This document shows positions 1 to 7,216 of a stretch of 25,713 nucleotides of DNA, piece by piece. The DNA comes from an uncultured Eubacteriales bacterium. GTDB taxonomy: Bacteria; Bacillota; Clostridia; Christensenellales; QALW01. Each line of letters begins with the position of its first letter. Within the stretch, counting starts at the first letter, position 1. The translations under genes were made by a program, and so were the position numbers. The stretch spans positions 1 to 25,713 of the forward strand of contig URIR01000027.1 in NCBI GenBank assembly GCA_900547955.1, written 5' to 3'. The notes below the pieces were generated by a model. It made no database searches. It saw nothing but the letters and a program-made list of their open reading frames with translations, and was not told the DNA's origin.

Positions 1-792
1 GTCTATCCCCACATAGGAATCCCGCGCATAGGGCTGATTCAGGATAAATACCGTCTCACCCTGCTCGTCCTTTATGTAGATGATTCGGTTGTCCTCGCTA
101 AGCTCGGCAGAACCCTTCTTCAGCTTCAGTTCAAAGCTGAAGCTGTTCGTGCCGTTGTATTTTTCCACCAGGATGTTTTCCTTCAGGCCGCGGTTTATGG
201 GCTGATACTGCAAATGATACCCTTCGCCGAAGGCGTCCGGATATTCCATCACTTCCATAGCTTCGCCCGCAAAGGCGTATTCTTTTAATACGCCCTTTTC
301 ATTATTGACTATTTCGGGCCGCATATTGACGGATATGTTTTGGTATTCCATATCCGCGCCCTGCTTTATCTTTTTGGGTAAATACACCTTTATGTCGTTT
401 GCGGTGTTCTCGTATGCGTACTTTTCCAAAAAGCCCGACGATTTATTGGACGCTTTCAGCTTGTTGTCTATGAATTTAATGGAATTGGTTTGATTATCCA
501 GATATTTAATGGGGCCCTGGAATATGTAAGCTGTACTTGTGCCGTCGCCGTTGCTGATTGTTAATGAATTAAGCTGTTCTTCGTCTGTGTCATTCAATTC
601 CGCCAAAGGAGAAAGCTCGTCCAGTTCAAGGGTTTGTGCCAGCTCGGCAGGAATACTCTCAAGCGTCAGAGGCTGGGCCGCCGCCTGTTCGGGCGCGCCC
701 TCCGCCAGCGTTAAACTGGGCGTCAGAAGAAGCGCCCAAGCTAGAATTGCGCACACCCAGCGCTTTGTTCCTAGTGTTCTTACCTTTTTCAC
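1..792 (-). CDS. Secreted protein, N-terminal part only (possible DNRLRE/RHS-type surface protein)
   Basis: An open frame of 264 codons runs off the left edge of the window, so the C-terminus is missing. A GTG start at 792 is chosen because AGGAGG (805-800) lies 7 nt upstream; the nearby ATG is out of frame. The product begins with a signal peptide (MKKVRTLGTKRW, hydrophobic core, then LTLAEG), so it is exported. The mature part has no cysteine in view and contains a stretch (SSGFLEKYAYENTANDIKVYLPKK in part, about residues 118-140) resembling the N-terminal region of large clostridial DNRLRE or RHS-repeat wall proteins. That resemblance is from memory of the family and is an inference; the diagnostic repeats would lie outside the window. 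Confidence 0.8.
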   Translation of the reverse strand, partial: MKKVRTLGTKRWVCAILAWALLLTPSLTLAEGAPEQAAAQPLTLESIPAELAQTLELDELSPLAELNDTDEEQLNSLTISNGDGTSTAYIFQGPIKYLDNQTNSIKFIDNKLKASNKSSGFLEKYAYENTANDIKVYLPKKIKQGADMEYQNISVNMRPEIVNNEKGVLKEYAFAGEAMEVMEYPDAFGEGYHLQYQPINRGLKENILVEKYNGTNSFSFELKLKKGSAELSEDNRIIYIKDEQGETVFILNQPYARDSYVGID

Positions 793-929
793 AATACATC
801 CTCCTGACATAATATGGCCTTTAAAACATTATACCAATTATATTTCTCAGTTTCAATGCTTGCGTCGGTTTTTTGTCGGTTTTACATAATTTAATCCCGC
901 ATCATGCTTCGGCGCCTTTTTAAGCAGAG

Positions 930-963
930 AACAGCAGCGCCCGCAAAAGGGGACGCTGCTGTT
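930..963 (-). terminator. Hairpin after the 54-codon ORF, possible terminator
   Basis: A 10-bp perfect stem, AACAGCAGCG (930-939) with CGCTGCTGTT (954-963), lies 9 nt after the stop of the minus-strand short ORF. The T-tract after it on the minus strand is weak, so termination is uncertain. Confidence 0.35.
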
Positions 964-972
964 CAGCGTTAT

Positions 973-1137
973 TTACTCTTTGCCTTTTTTCTTACGGAAA
1001 GCTGCCCAGCCAATCGCGCCCGCCGCTGCGGCCGCAGCAACCGCTCCAATAACAATCAGAACCTTTTCCCCCGCGCTCTGCCCGGGCGCGCTCGAGGGCG
1101 AGGGCAAAAAAGAGGCGATTGCCGTAATGGCGGGCAC
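973..1137 (-). pseudogene. Short membrane-anchor ORF, probable remnant of a surface protein C-terminus
   Basis: A 54-codon minus-strand frame begins at GTG 1137, six codons downstream of an in-frame TAG. It encodes a Ser/Pro/Ala-rich segment, then one hydrophobic helix rich in alanine, then FRKKKGKE at the very end. This is the layout of a C-terminal anchor: low-complexity spacer, transmembrane helix, basic tail. There is no LPXTG motif. No convincing ribosome site precedes the GTG. I therefore favour a degraded 3' end of a larger secreted-protein gene over a functional small membrane protein, but both remain possible. Confidence 0.3.
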
Positions 1138-1322
1138 AGTAGTTCTCCCGGCGCTCTATCCCGAATATTTTTTAAAATAAATGCCCGCTGGCGGCCGTGG
1201 AATATGAGCGTGCAACACACCTGAGAGGCAGGGACTACTCGGCAAAACGGACGTAACGGGCATTTTATGCAAAAGCGCATCGTACCTTGATTCTATTGTC
1301 TGATATATAATTCTGTCAAAAT

Positions 1323-2501
1323 TTAATTAAGCTCGGCTTTAAGCTGCTCAACCGCATCCAGGCGCTCCCAGGGCAAATCCAGGTCGTTCCGGCCGAAATG
1401 CCCGTAGGCGGCCGTCTGCTTATATATGGGCCGGCGCAAATCCAGCCGGCTTATAATCGCCGCGGGCCGCAAATCAAACAGCCGGCGCACCGCCGCTGTA
1501 AGCTTGTCCAGAGAGATTTTATTTGTGCCGAAGCATTCGCAGTAAACCGAAACGGGCTGCGCCACGCCTATTGCGTAAGCAAGCTGAATCTCGCATTTAT
1601 CCGCCAGCCCGGCGGCCACTATATTCTTAGCTATATAACGCGCCATATAGGCGGCCGAACGGTCCACCTTTGTCGGGTCCTTGCCCGAAAAGGCGCCGCC
1701 GCCGTGGCGCGCGCATCCGCCGTAGCTGTCCACAATTATCTTGCGGCCGGTAAGTCCCGAATCTCCGTGTGGCCCGCCCACTACAAAGCGCCCGGTGGGA
1801 TTAACCAGTATCCTGGCGTTCTTATCCATTAATCCGGCAGGAATAACCGGCTTTATAACCTCCTCTATTATGCCATCCCGCAGAATATCCATTTTCACCT
1901 GGCTGTCATGCTGAGCGGATATAACCACAGAATCAACCGCCACGGGCATATCCTCCTCATACCGAATGCTTACCAGGCTCTTGCCGTCCGGCCTGAGCCA
2001 TTTTAATCTTCCGCTCTTGCGCGCCCAGGCCAATCTGCGAACCAGCCTGTGTGCAAGCTCTATAGGCATAGGCATAAAAGTGTCCGTCTCATTGCAGGCA
2101 TAGCCAAACATCATGCCCTGGTCTCCCGCTCCCGTGGAAAACAGCGCGTCCTTCTCCGCATTGCGCGCCTCAAGAGCTTTATTTACTCCCATGGCGATAT
2201 CAGGGGACTGCTCGTCTATGCAGGTGAGCACGGAGCAGGTATTGCCGTCAAAGCCGGCTGTTTCCCCGTTATAGCCTATATCCAGCAGAGTAGAGCGCAC
2301 TATTGAGGGAATATCCACATAGCAGTCGCATGAAATCTCTCCCATAACCAGCACCATACCCGTCGTAGCTATGCTCTCGCACGCCACCCGGGCCTGAGGG
2401 TCCTGAGCCAGTATCGCGTCCAGCACCCCGTCTGAAATCTGGTCGCATACCTTATCAGGATGCCCCTCTGTTACCGATTCGCTTGAAAATAATCTAACCA
2501 T
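1323..2501 (-). CDS. metK: S-adenosylmethionine synthetase
   Basis: This cytoplasmic enzyme makes S-adenosylmethionine from methionine and ATP. The 392-residue product has the expected full length. It carries the N-terminal EGHPDK signature (residues 12-17), the ATP-binding GAGDQGMMFGYA segment (124-135), the HGDSGLTGRK segment (about 245-254) and the GGGAFSGKDPTKVDRSAAY region (267-285), so all three MetK domains are present. ATG 2501 is chosen because it gives the canonical MVRLFSSESVTEGHPDK start and has AAGGAAGG about 8 nt upstream; an 18-codon in-frame extension is possible but unsupported. A TATAAT box lies about 120 nt upstream. I looked for a SAM riboswitch in the leader and saw no recognisable S-box core. 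Confidence 0.97.
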   Translation of the reverse strand: MVRLFSSESVTEGHPDKVCDQISDGVLDAILAQDPQARVACESIATTGMVLVMGEISCDCYVDIPSIVRSTLLDIGYNGETAGFDGNTCSVLTCIDEQSPDIAMGVNKALEARNAEKDALFSTGAGDQGMMFGYACNETDTFMPMPIELAHRLVRRLAWARKSGRLKWLRPDGKSLVSIRYEEDMPVAVDSVVISAQHDSQVKMDILRDGIIEEVIKPVIPAGLMDKNARILVNPTGRFVVGGPHGDSGLTGRKIIVDSYGGCARHGGGAFSGKDPTKVDRSAAYMARYIAKNIVAAGLADKCEIQLAYAIGVAQPVSVYCECFGTNKISLDKLTAAVRRLFDLRPAAIISRLDLRRPIYKQTAAYGHFGRNDLDLPWERLDAVEQLKAELN

Positions 2502-2623
2502 AACAAATACCTTCCTTTGAACGGGGCCGATACGGCCGCCGCATATTATATTCAAAGCCCTTCACGCGCTCAGCCTGAAGACAAAGCCGCCCGAAGGGGT
2601 TATTTAAACCGTTCCGAATAAGC

Positions 2624-2629
2624 ATTATA
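2624..2629 (-). promoter_or_regulatory. -10 box of the metK promoter
   Basis: A perfect TATAAT on the minus strand lies in the gap between metK and the upstream YwiB-like gene. The -35 region at 16-18 bp is T-rich and weak, so this is a probable but incomplete SigA promoter with a leader of about 110 nt. Confidence 0.45.
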
Positions 2630-2659
2630 CACTCTTTTAGTAAAAAAAGAAACAAAAAA

Positions 2660-3076
2660 TCAGATGTTTGCGCTTACATCTATAGAAAACTTGCCCATTC
2701 CCTTGCCGGCAAAGCGCAATTCATAAGCAAAGCTGGCGCTTACCCTGCCGTCGTTAATCCTGGTATGCATTCTGGTCGTGAATATTGACATGTCAAATGT
2801 GCCGAATTCGGTGCAGTACGCGCCCTTAAAGGTCTTTTTCTCTTCAAACAGCATAACCGTACTCTCACCCGCGACGTTTACCCGGTTGATAATAACGCTG
2901 TCGGGAAAAATCGTCATAACAGTCTGCGTATCCTCCTTGGCCGCAAGACTTTCGCTGTATTCAAAGCGTATTTCCCCCTCCTGAGCATAGCATACCGCGT
3001 CGGTAATAAGATTTATCTCCTCATCCGAGCGCTTCGTAGTAATATTCAGAGTCACATTTTTGCCTTGATTATTCAT
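2660..3076 (-). CDS. DUF1934 family protein, YwiB-like beta-barrel
   Basis: The product has 138 residues with no signal peptide or membrane segment. It reads as alternating beta strands typical of the DUF1934/YwiB calycin-like fold: VTLNITTKR near the start, then IRFEYSE, TVMTIFPDSVIINRV, GAYCTEFGTFDMSIFTTRM and ASFAYELRFAGKGMGKFSIDV. The cellular role of the family is not established. GGGAG lies about 6 nt before ATG 3076. The gene sits 158 bp upstream of metK in the same direction, but metK appears to have its own promoter. Family assignment is from recalled motif and length similarity. Confidence 0.8.
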   Translation of the reverse strand: MNNQGKNVTLNITTKRSDEEINLITDAVCYAQEGEIRFEYSESLAAKEDTQTVMTIFPDSVIINRVNVAGESTVMLFEEKKTFKGAYCTEFGTFDMSIFTTRMHTRINDGRVSASFAYELRFAGKGMGKFSIDVSANI

Positions 3077-3116
3077 AATTATCTCCCGCGCCGCCCTTTC
3101 GCGCCCCGCCGACTTT

Positions 3117-3155
3117 GTTGCGCTTTGCCGACCCTATTGCGCTTTGCCGGCCTTT
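3117..3155. repeat. Short tandem repeat, two units
   Basis: Two near-identical copies of TTGCGCTTTGCCG-R-CC lie side by side upstream of the YwiB-like gene. They are too few and too short to assign a role. Confidence 0.4.
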
Positions 3156-3283
3156 TAGCCGCGCTATAAAAAGCTATATTAAAATTTTAACATATATAGA
3201 TACTTAAAGTCAATATCTAACTAAAAATACCGCGTTCCTTTTTACTCCAGCCTTAAAATTGATGTACGTTTTATCCGCTTTAG

Positions 3284-3292
3284 TGATATAAT
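3284..3292 (+). promoter_or_regulatory. Extended -10 promoter of trxA
   Basis: TGA-TATAAT forms an extended -10 element about 190 nt upstream of trxA. No good -35 hexamer is present at 17 bp, which is compatible with an extended -10 promoter. Confidence 0.5.
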
Positions 3293-3303
3293 AATTGTGT
3301 AGC

Positions 3304-3328
3304 GCCTGTAAAACGAGGGTTTACAGGC
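3304..3328 (+). promoter_or_regulatory. Hairpin at the start of the trxA leader
   Basis: GCCTGTAAA (3304-3312) pairs with TTTACAGGC (3320-3328) around a seven-base loop. It begins about a dozen bases after the -10 box, so it would form at the 5' end of the trxA transcript. Its GTGTAG...TGTAAAACGAGGGT sequence resembles elements near degV and upstream of the rhamnosidase gene. The remaining ~155 nt of leader contain no gene. Confidence 0.45.
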
Positions 3329-3483
3329 AGCTTAACGCCTCATAATTGGTAATTTCTTTATTTTCTGCGTTATTTCCTCAATTGGCGCATACCCAAACGT
3401 CCGCGTTGAAAATGAAGAGGCTCTCTTTTTGAGGCTATATATTCAGAATTAATATTTTAAAGCAATGAAAGGAGATAACCCTA

Positions 3484-3795
3484 ATGGCAGCAATCACTAT
3501 AACTAAAGAGAACTTTGAAAAAGAGGTCATGAATTCGGATAAGCCGGTACTTATAGATTTTTGGGCAAGCTGGTGCGGTCCGTGCAGGATGGTCTCCCCT
3601 ATCGTCGAAGAATTAGCCAACGAGCTAACCGATAAAAAAGTAGGCAAAATCAACATTGAAGAGCAGCCTGAACTGGCCGAAGCATTTTCGGTAATGAGCA
3701 TACCTACCCTTATGGTAATAAAGGATGGAAAAGTGGTAAGCAAATCGGTAGGAGCCAGGCCCAAGCAGGCCATATTGGATATGCTGGAAAAATAA
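3484..3795 (+). CDS. trxA: Thioredoxin
   Basis: This is a cytoplasmic dithiol-disulfide oxidoreductase of 103 residues, the usual single-domain length. The active site WCGPC has its cysteines at residues 31 and 34, preceded by PVLIDFWAS. The cis-proline (SIPT, P74) and the C-terminal KDGKVVSKSVGARPKQAI helix region are intact. AAAGGAG lies about 9 nt before ATG 3484. The gene appears monocistronic, with its own extended -10 promoter, a long structured leader and a strong terminator. No thioredoxin reductase is adjacent. Confidence 0.96.
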   Translation: MAAITITKENFEKEVMNSDKPVLIDFWASWCGPCRMVSPIVEELANELTDKKVGKINIEEQPELAEAFSVMSIPTLMVIKDGKVVSKSVGARPKQAILDMLEK

Positions 3796-3862
3796 TACTT
3801 TTCCCATGCCGAAACTTCGAGCTGAAATCCGTCCTCAATTAGGAGAGGATATTTAATTCCCG

Positions 3863-3902
3863 GCGCTCCGCTTTTATTTACAGCAGGCGGAGCGCTTTTA
3901 TT
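3863..3902 (+). terminator. Rho-independent terminator of trxA
   Basis: GCGCTCCGC (3863-3871) pairs perfectly with GCGGAGCGC (3887-3895), followed by TTTTATT. Confidence 0.8.
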
Positions 3903-3958
3903 CGGTTTCAGCCGCCCCGCTTTATTCCTTTTATCGCCCCGGCCCAACTGCGTTTTCA

Positions 3959-4168
3959 TTATTTCGCCGCCCCGCCTTTTTCAATCTCCGCCCGCCTGAT
4001 ATCCGCTTCCAGCGAAAAGACCCGCTTTTTCATTTCCTCATCTCTTTTTGCGTTCCTGGCGCGTTCCTTATTCAGGGTTTCCTCCAGTTCTTTTATTCTT
4101 CCTAACAGCCCCTTTACGGTCAGCTCCAAACCCAGAATATACGCTTCAAGATTTACCTCTTTTTTCAT
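3959..4168 (-). CDS. Small coiled-coil protein divergent from an XRE regulator
   Basis: The product has 69 residues starting MKKEVNLEAYILGLELTVKG. ATG 4168 is chosen because GGAGG lies 5 nt upstream; an in-frame extension to 4225 would run over the operator region. From about residue 15 to the end it is strongly charged and helical (RIKELEETLNKER, KRDEEMKKRVFSLEADIRRAEIEK), consistent with one continuous coiled coil. It has no membrane segment or cysteine. It is transcribed divergently from the XRE gene across four repeated palindromes, so the XRE protein probably controls it. I do not recognise the family. Confidence 0.65.
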   Translation of the reverse strand: MKKEVNLEAYILGLELTVKGLLGRIKELEETLNKERARNAKRDEEMKKRVFSLEADIRRAEIEKGGAAK

Positions 4169-4192
4169 GCTGTCCTCCGTATAAATTAATTT

Positions 4193-4331
4193 GCATAAGA
4201 TGCGATAAAATTTCAATAATCGCATTTAACGCATCACAAATATTACTACAACCTTAATTGTATGTCAATTATTTTTTGCATTAAATGCGATTATTTTTTA
4301 TATTTCTACATTTTTCTATTGCATATTTGCG
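4193..4331. promoter_or_regulatory. Cluster of four GCAT-N3-ATGC operator-like palindromes
   Basis: Four 11-bp sites occur between the divergent genes: GCATAAGATGC (4193-4203), GCATTTAACGC (4222-4232), GCATTAAATGC (4278-4288) and the weaker GCATATTTGCG (4321-4331). Sites one and three are perfect palindromes around a three-base centre. Site two in reverse complement reads GCGTTAAATGCGATTATT, nearly identical to site three plus its right flank (GCATTAAATGCGATTATT). Site four overlaps the -35 box of the XRE promoter. This is the expected arrangement for an autoregulated XRE repressor controlling both directions. The binding itself is inferred. Confidence 0.7.
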
Positions 4332-4347
4332 AAAATGATGTTATTAT
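4319..4347 (+). promoter_or_regulatory. Promoter of the XRE-ImmA operon
   Basis: TTGCAT (4319-4324) and TATTAT (4342-4347) are separated by 17 bp, just upstream of the ribosome site AAAGGAG (4353-4359). The -35 box overlaps the fourth operator-like palindrome. Confidence 0.65.
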
Positions 4348-4368
4348 ACCCTAAAGGAGAAGAAAAGC

Positions 4369-4794
4369 ATGACTAAAGGCGAACGAATTAAAGCAAGAAG
4401 AGAAGCCCTTGGCTTAAGCGTGGGCGAGCTGGCCACCCGCTTAAACAAAAACCGGGCTACAATTTACAGATATGAAAACGGCGACATAGAGGATATGCCA
4501 ATAACGGTGCTTGAGCCGCTGGCCAAAGCGCTCAATACTACTCCGGCATATATAATGGGCTGGGAAGAGGAGCCTTTGGACTTTGAAAGTCTGTTAAACG
4601 CGCTTAACCAGGCGCGCAGCAGGCCGGACAGCCCCGAGATAGCCGAAGCTGTAGAAAAGCTTATCAATCCCGAGCCCAGAGTAGTAATTATGGGATATGA
4701 TGGGCGGCGTATGGAATTTACCGACAAAGCCTCTATAGATTTCTTTGAATCGGTAGCCGAAGCGCTGAAGAAAAAGCAGGAAAACCAAGAATAA
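4369..4794 (+). CDS. XRE-family HTH transcriptional repressor
   Basis: The product has 141 residues. An N-terminal XRE/Cro-CI helix-turn-helix spans about residues 3-65 (ERIKARREALGLSVGELATRL, then NKNRATIYRYENGDIEDMP and LAKALNTTPAYIMGWEE). A short C-terminal region of unknown function follows (about 66-141), with a charged end. AAAGGAG lies 9 nt before the ATG. The gene lies 58 bp upstream of the ImmA-like protease gene. The pair resembles the ImmR-ImmA switch of mobile elements and prophages, in which ImmA cleaves the repressor to relieve repression. No phage or conjugation genes are nearby, so this copy may be a domesticated stress switch. Confidence 0.9.
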   Translation: MTKGERIKARREALGLSVGELATRLNKNRATIYRYENGDIEDMPITVLEPLAKALNTTPAYIMGWEEEPLDFESLLNALNQARSRPDSPEIAEAVEKLINPEPRVVIMGYDGRRMEFTDKASIDFFESVAEALKKKQENQE

Positions 4795-4852
4795 CGCTGG
4801 CAATTTTTTACGGAGCATCCAGCGAGGCAAGAATTGCGGAAGGGGAGCTGTT

Positions 4853-5752
4853 ATGCAGGGCATACAAGCCAAAGCGATAGACCTACTCTTAGAAAACAAT
4901 ATAAGCAAATTCCCTATAGACCCTCAAGCGCTGAAGCTGCCGGGCAAAAGCGTGCTCTTTTCCAGCTATGAATCCCTGCCCGGCCTTATGGAATCCTTGA
5001 AAAACAAGCAGAAGGACATTGACTTCTGCGCAGGCCTGACCATAGAAACTAAAAAAGGGCCTATGATACTTTTTAGTGGAAACGCCGGTTCTATTGAGCG
5101 GAGGGAGACCATTACCCACGAGCTGGCTCATTATTTATGCGGACACGGCTTATATGCAGCCAATACGGAGGCCCCTCCGGCGGGCAAAATACTGCAGATG
5201 CAGCAGCATAAGGAAGCGGAGGAATTCAAATGCGCCCTGCTGGCGCCTTCGGCGGTGCTCTACCAAATGGGTGTGGATTCCATTGAAGAAATACAGGCAG
5301 TAGCCGGAGTTTCTGTAGAATGCGCCGAACAGGTCATGCTTGAATTGCAGCGCCGCCGCACAAGACGGGACCCCTTTTACTCATATCAGGAGCGCCGACT
5401 GTGCACGCAGTTTAAAGAGACCATAGAGCAGTACAGAGCGGAAAAATTTAAAACCAAGAAAGACCCGGCCCGCCGCAAACCGATAATATACGCCGTACTG
5501 GCCGCCCTGCTGGCCGTCATTATCCTGCTTATGCTTTTTATCAATTCCTTCGGCCTGAGCGAAAAAAACGTCAGTCCTCCCGCTTCAAGCATCCCATACG
5601 GAGACCGAGTAGTTTATGTAACTAAAAACGGAGACAAATATCACAGAGAAGACTGTATACATATAAAATATCACGAAAAAATGGCTATCTCAGCAAGCGA
5701 AGCGCTCAAAAACGGCTATCAGCCCTGCGCAGTTTGTCTGCCTGACGACTAG
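4853..5752 (+). CDS. ImmA/IrrE metallopeptidase fused to a membrane helix and a Cys/His domain
   Basis: The 299-residue product has three parts. Residues 1-165 form an ImmA/IrrE (M78-type) peptidase with the zinc motif HELAH (89-93) and a downstream EAEEFKCALLAPS segment (121-133) typical of the family. A basic stretch (RRKP) precedes one transmembrane helix at about 211-231. After a Ser/Pro linker, residues 252-297 form a small domain with YHREDC (H264, C268) and PCAVC (C292, C295), suggestive of a metal site. By the positive-inside rule the protease faces the cytoplasm and the Cys/His domain faces outward. GGGGAG precedes the ATG. The likely substrate is the XRE protein encoded just upstream. 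The sensing role of the outer domain is inference. Confidence 0.85.
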   Translation: MQGIQAKAIDLLLENNISKFPIDPQALKLPGKSVLFSSYESLPGLMESLKNKQKDIDFCAGLTIETKKGPMILFSGNAGSIERRETITHELAHYLCGHGLYAANTEAPPAGKILQMQQHKEAEEFKCALLAPSAVLYQMGVDSIEEIQAVAGVSVECAEQVMLELQRRRTRRDPFYSYQERRLCTQFKETIEQYRAEKFKTKKDPARRKPIIYAVLAALLAVIILLMLFINSFGLSEKNVSPPASSIPYGDRVVYVTKNGDKYHREDCIHIKYHEKMAISASEALKNGYQPCAVCLPDD

Positions 5753-5969
5753 ACAATGCAATCAGAGTACAATGCGCCGCCGAGAGGGTGAATTATTCGG
5801 TTTTGCTGTGTTGTCGTCCTTCAAAATATGCTAGGTATTTTCCTGCCGCCTTGCAAAACCAGAAAATTCACTTTTTCTCTGCGTTCGGAGATTTTTGCAT
5901 AAATGCCCGTTGATGGCCGAACAGCGCGCAAATAAAGCCCGCTAAAGCAGGCAAAAGAAACGGCTAAAA
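5753..5969. other. Non-coding gap after the ImmA-like gene
   Basis: No gene with a ribosome site was found here. A minus-strand frame reads RREKVNFLVLQGGRKIPSIF at its end but has no credible start and runs through the neighbouring cloverleaf, so it is not accepted. The stretch could be decayed coding DNA; I do not recognise it. Confidence 0.4.
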
Positions 5970-6120
5970 GGCACGACGAAGCGCGCGCAGAAAAATACTT
6001 CTCGGGGCGGGGGCGTTTGACAGGCTTACGCCTGTCCGGGCAAACCTGCCCGGCGGCCGGAACGGCCGCAAACGCCCCCGCCCCGCATTCATGCACCCCA
6101 TGCGCGCGCTTTGCCGCGCC
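5970..6120. repeat. Cloverleaf palindrome 1
   Basis: A 15-bp perfect stem (6004-6018 with 6070-6084, GGGGCGGGGGCGTTT) encloses three hairpins with no unpaired base at the junction. The arms are GACAGGC/GCCTGTC (6019-6025, 6030-6036), CGGGCA/TGCCCG (6037-6042, 6047-6052) and GCGGCCG/CGGCCGC (6053-6059, 6063-6069). Beyond an internal loop a second stem, GCGCGCGCA (5981-5989) with TGCGCGCGC (6101-6109), continues to 5970/6120 with two A-C mismatches and one G-T pair. It lies 13 nt after the degV stop codon, between converging genes. Confidence 0.9.
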
Positions 6121-6133
6121 TGGACAAACAAGC

Positions 6134-6976
6134 CTATTTATGATAAAAAGCGATAGCTATGGCGCCCGGGCCAGCATGAGTGCCTATAGTGCCGCCCACC
6201 ACTTCTTTAGGCAGTATTTCCAAACGCCCCTTCCAAAGCCGCGCATTATCCTCTATATATTTATTCAGCAGCGCGTCGCTTAAGCCCGTATAGCCCAGCA
6301 TAAGCGGCATATCAAAATCTATGCCGCCCTTTTTTTCTATCATCTCGTCCAGCAGACTATGGCCGTGCCTGGAGCCGCGCGCCTTGCCCAAAATAGCCAC
6401 TTCCCCGTCCTCAATGGATACTACCGGCTTAATGGAAAGCAAGCTTCCGGCAAAGGCCGCCGCTTTGGATAAGCGCCCGCCCTTTTGCAGGTATGTAAGC
6501 GTATCCACCAGCGCCAGCAGGCATATATTCTCTTTTTTTCTCTCCAGCTCTCCGGCCAGTTCCTCCAGAGCCAGGCCCTGCTCCCGCAATTTAACGGCAT
6601 AGTCCACCAATATATGCTCTCCAACAGTTACATTTCTGCTGTCCACTACGCGCACTATATCCCCGTAGCCCTCCGCCGCGCTCAGAGCGCTCTGATAGGT
6701 TCCCGAAAGCCGGCCCGACATGGTTATAACCAGCGCCTGGTCGCCCGCCTGCCTTGCACGCTTAAACGCCTCTTCAAAATCATACGGAGATATCTGGCTG
6801 GTGGAGGGCATAGCGTCCGTTTCAACCAGCTTTAAATAAAACTCCTCGCGGGATAGATTGACGCCGTCCAAAAACTGTTCTTCTCCAAAGGTTATAGTCA
6901 TGGGAAGCACCTCCAAAAGGGGATACTTATCCCTAAACACATCTGACGCCGAATCTGTTATTATTCTTATACTCAT
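6134..6976 (-). CDS. DegV family fatty-acid-binding protein
   Basis: The 280-residue product matches full-length DegV proteins, cytoplasmic fatty-acid binders that include the FakB subunits of fatty acid kinase. Motifs seen are TDSASD (7-12), PSTSQIS (57-63), MSGRLSGTYQSA (86-97), the LQKGGRLSKAAAFAG loop (about 163-177) and C-terminal VGGTIGTHAGPGA (about 261-273). No FakA-like kinase gene is adjacent. AAGGAG lies 8 nt before the ATG. A long inverted repeat (7006-7091) sits just upstream and a cloverleaf palindrome starts 13 nt after the stop. Confidence 0.93.
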   Translation of the reverse strand: MSIRIITDSASDVFRDKYPLLEVLPMTITFGEEQFLDGVNLSREEFYLKLVETDAMPSTSQISPYDFEEAFKRARQAGDQALVITMSGRLSGTYQSALSAAEGYGDIVRVVDSRNVTVGEHILVDYAVKLREQGLALEELAGELERKKENICLLALVDTLTYLQKGGRLSKAAAFAGSLLSIKPVVSIEDGEVAILGKARGSRHGHSLLDEMIEKKGGIDFDMPLMLGYTGLSDALLNKYIEDNARLWKGRLEILPKEVVGGTIGTHAGPGAIAIAFYHK

Positions 6977-7005
6977 AAAGCAAGCTCCTTCAAACTTATA
7001 TATTT

Positions 7006-7091
7006 ATACCCTCCGCTTACAAGCAGCTACACGGTCAAAATGCATAAAAGTTGCGTCTTGAGGCGTGTAGTTCCTTGTAAACAGAGGGTAT
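7006..7091 (-). promoter_or_regulatory. Imperfect 28-bp inverted repeat upstream of degV
   Basis: The left arm (7006-7033, ATACCCTCCGCTTACAAG at its start) pairs with the right arm (7064-7091), leaving a 30-base loop. Most mismatches are C-A on the plus strand, which become G-U pairs in a minus-strand transcript, consistent with an RNA hairpin in the degV leader. On the minus strand a TTGTAA followed about 16 bp later by TATAAG could alternatively make this the degV promoter region. Confidence 0.5.
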
Positions 7092-7216
7092 CAGGCCGCG
7101 CGAGGCAGGCTCCTATAAATTAATACGCCTAAATATACCGCGCCTAGCGCCCAAGTAAACATTATACTCAAGCCTCTGAAAGCTGGAACTATTAAATTAG
7201 CTCTCAGCGTCAGCCG

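Larger units (their letters stand above)
793..1322. other. Mostly non-coding gap before the metK 3' end
   Basis: This 530-base stretch separates two minus-strand genes. It holds one short minus-strand ORF (973-1137) and a hairpin (930-963), listed separately. A TTGACA hexamer on the minus strand at about 1313-1318 could be a -35 box, but no good -10 follows. Apparent plus-strand ORFs here have no ribosome site and no recognisable protein features. Confidence 0.5.

Noticed and set aside
1174..1194. 21-base similarity (ATAAATGCCCG...GGCCG) with about 5898-5918
   Set aside because: Three mismatches over 21 bases and no extension on either side; probably chance.
2502..2659. SAM riboswitch in the metK leader
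   Set aside because: No S-box helices or conserved core could be found; only a -10 box and a weak stem are present.
7006..7091. SigB-type promoter (GGGTAT as -10)
   Set aside because: GGGTAT occurs, but a GTTTAA-like -35 at 12-15 bp is missing and the motif is better explained as part of an inverted repeat.
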